Assembly: GCA_036490175.1 (NCBI GenBank)
Contig: DASXEJ010000381.1
Span: 1 to 64,000 of the forward strand
Reading direction: 5' to 3'
Length of the DNA: 64,000 nt
Source of the DNA: Pirellulales bacterium
GTDB taxonomy: Bacteria > Planctomycetota > Planctomycetia > Pirellulales > JACPPG01
The notes beneath the pieces were generated by a model, which was not told the DNA's origin, made no database searches, and saw only the letters and a program-made list of their open reading frames with translations. Each line of letters begins with the position of its first letter. Position 1 is the stretch's first letter. Position numbers and translations under genes: made by a program. This document shows, in pieces, positions 62,522-64,000 of the stretch.

Positions 62522-63233
62522 CTGGGGTTCCCTCCCTAATGCGAGTTGTGGAAATAATTCGCAGGGCTCGTGCTTGAGCCCATCGGCCTGTCCGATTGAG
62601 CAAGAGTATAGCGATGAGCCCCGATTTTCGCCTAGCGTCTGGCGCGATTTTTTTCGCGGACGCCGTCGTGCAGTGCTAGCGTCGCGTGCTGGCTGCCACG
62701 TCTGCCGCAGGATATGCGGCGCGCTGCGAGCCGTGAATCAGTGCGTCACGCGCGTTCGTTTGGCATGAACTACGACCGCAGGTGATTCAGCGTCATGTAC
62801 AGGCGTGCGGTTCTCACGACAGGCGCGCGAATCGGTACGCGGCAATTGTCATGCTTTCTTGGCGATGCGCGTCTGGCGTCGGGCATTGTCGGTAAACGTG
62901 ATAATTCCGCAGCAACGGGCGACTGATCGCCTCACCGCCACAGGAGGACTGAAAGGTCGATGGGTGCCTGGGGTCTGCGTATTCGCCGCCCCCAGATTTT
63001 CGCGACAAACTGGGGGCCCAGTTCGCTCGATCCCAGCCACCCAAACTCAAATTAGACTTCGCGATCGTCCTGCTCACTGTGTCGCCAGCACCACAAAACG
63101 GGGCAAATTGCCTATAATTCATTGCATACGCAATCGACCTCACTGAAAGACGCGCGCGGTGGCTTGAAGGGTTTAGCTGCGTCTGGGAAGTCCAGGCGAT
63201 GCCCCTTCGGCGGTAATCCAGCAAGGAGCTACG
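62522..63233. other. Intergenic region with a perfect -10 near the helicase gene
   Basis: About 700 bases between the alpha-CTD-like gene and the helicase gene. No supported ORF. TATAAT at 63113-63118 is a perfect -10 hexamer about 115 bases before the helicase start, without a good -35. CGCGA/TCGCG around a T-run near 62640 is a weak hairpin. Confidence 0.5.
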
Positions 63234-64000
63234 TTGAAAGATCTGTTTCAGGGTTTGACGCCTGCGCAACGCGCCGCGGTCGAGCACGTCGATGGGCCGC
63301 TCTTGATCTTGGCCGGGCCCGGTAGCGGCAAAACGCGCGTCGTCACGCATCGGATCGCCAACCTGCTTCGGCAGGGCGTATCGGCCTCGCGCATTTTGGC
63401 GCTGACCTTTACGAACAAAGCAGCCGACGAGATGCGCGGACGCGTCGAGCGGCTCGCTCCGGGGCAGCCCGTCCGGTTGAGCACGTTTCACCGTTTTTGC
63501 GCGCGATTGTTGCGCGAGTTCGCGCCGTTGGTCGGACTGCGAGAGAACTACACGATCTATGACACGTCGGACAGCCTGCAGGCCCTGCGGCGCGTGATCG
63601 ACGAGCTGAATATCGACGCCACGCACTACACGCCACAGCAGATCGCCACGGCGATCTCGGGCGCCAAGAATCGGCTCGTGTCCGCCGAGCAATATGCGGC
63701 GCGGCCGGGCAGTCCACTTGCCAGCATCGTGGCCCGCGTGTTTCCTGCCTATCAGGCCCGCTTGCTGGCGTCGAGCGCCGTCGATTTCGATGATTTATTG
63801 ATCCATGCGGTCACGCTGCTGCACGAACACCCCGAGGTCCGATCCGAGCTCGATGCACGTTTTCAATACGTCATGGTCGACGAGTACCAGGACACAAATC
63901 TGGCGCAATACAAAATCGTCCGCGCGCTCTCGGCCGACTTTCCCAATCTGGCCGTGACCGGCGATCCGGACCAGTCGATTTACGGCTGGCGAGGTGCGAA
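63234..64000 (+). CDS. UvrD/PcrA/Rep-type DNA helicase (N-terminal part, cut by window edge)
   Basis: About 255 codons from a TTG at 63234 with AAGGAG five bases upstream. Q-motif-like LTPAQRAAVEHVDGPLLILAGPGSGKT (Walker A), LALTFTNKAADEM, LSTFHRFCARLLREF, VDFDDLL, MVDEYQDTN (motif II) and VTGDPDQSIYGWRGA (motif III) give a superfamily 1A helicase. The rest lies beyond the window. Confidence 0.95.
   Translation, partial: MKDLFQGLTPAQRAAVEHVDGPLLILAGPGSGKTRVVTHRIANLLRQGVSASRILALTFTNKAADEMRGRVERLAPGQPVRLSTFHRFCARLLREFAPLVGLRENYTIYDTSDSLQALRRVIDELNIDATHYTPQQIATAISGAKNRLVSAEQYAARPGSPLASIVARVFPAYQARLLASSAVDFDDLLIHAVTLLHEHPEVRSELDARFQYVMVDEYQDTNLAQYKIVRALSADFPNLAVTGDPDQSIYGWRGA

Overview
The window reads as a piece of a planctomycete chromosome, most like the Pirellulales. 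The reasons are high GC, many secreted or membrane proteins of planctomycete-typical families (DUF1559, redoxin/cytochrome c/copper monooxygenase fusions, Spy-like proteins, PQQ-like propellers, Gfo/Idh/MocA oxidoreductases with Tat-type leaders), a BlaI/BlaR1-type pair, and a dispersed palindromic repeat whose translation gives spurious 'MPTLAWAC'-like reading frames. This is judged by eye; no database was searched.

Bases 1 to about 4725 are visibly different: lower GC, small genes all on the minus strand, and compact leaders. They look like the right end of an integrated mobile element that runs off the left edge. Its first gene (minus strand) is a 424-residue protein with the three family A polymerase motifs and no exonuclease domain. 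Its leader carries two interleaved perfect 12-bp inverted repeats, one arm holding the Shine-Dalgarno, plus a 20-codon leader ORF. Downstream are a small overlapping gene, a possible ADP-ribosyltransferase-fold protein, a lysine-rich protein with a second SD-pairing leader, a winged-helix protein and a short cysteine-motif protein. A strong G-quadruplex motif lies between two of them. The element abuts the 3' part of a squalene-hopene-cyclase-like gene that has lost its start, so the insertion probably broke that gene.

From 5.4 to 26.7 kb lie ordinary chromosomal genes: SMP-30 lactonase, DUF3500, an HExxH membrane protein, an ETR-like reductase, an AidB-like acyl-CoA dehydrogenase, a YqjD/K/E-like trio, a lipoprotein transglutaminase, a monoacylglycerol-lipase-like hydrolase, the redoxin/haem/copper fusion, a Spy-like protein, a GH57 glucanotransferase, and trpB-trpA separated by a palindromic repeat pair.

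From 27 to 44 kb come an MBL hydrolase, a PduO-type cobalamin adenosyltransferase, a nitrogen operon (amtB, P-II, glnD), mutM, a TolB-like propeller, DUF2252, a DPP-IV-type peptidase, an Ldh-family dehydrogenase and a Gfo/Idh oxidoreductase.

From 45 to 64 kb come an HtrA-like protease without a visible signal, a BlaI/BlaR1 pair in which the sensor is a DUF1559 domain (with a paralogous free DUF1559 protein next to it), a TetR-controlled DevCAB-type exporter, a D-threonine-aldolase-like PLP enzyme, a YbaK deacylase, a proline-rich secreted repeat protein, a three-gene operon of DUF3592-arrestin-like, arrestin-like and ATPase proteins, a PQQ-like propeller, a free RNA polymerase alpha-CTD-like protein, and a UvrD-family helicase cut by the window edge. 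No rRNA, tRNA or CRISPR array was recognised.
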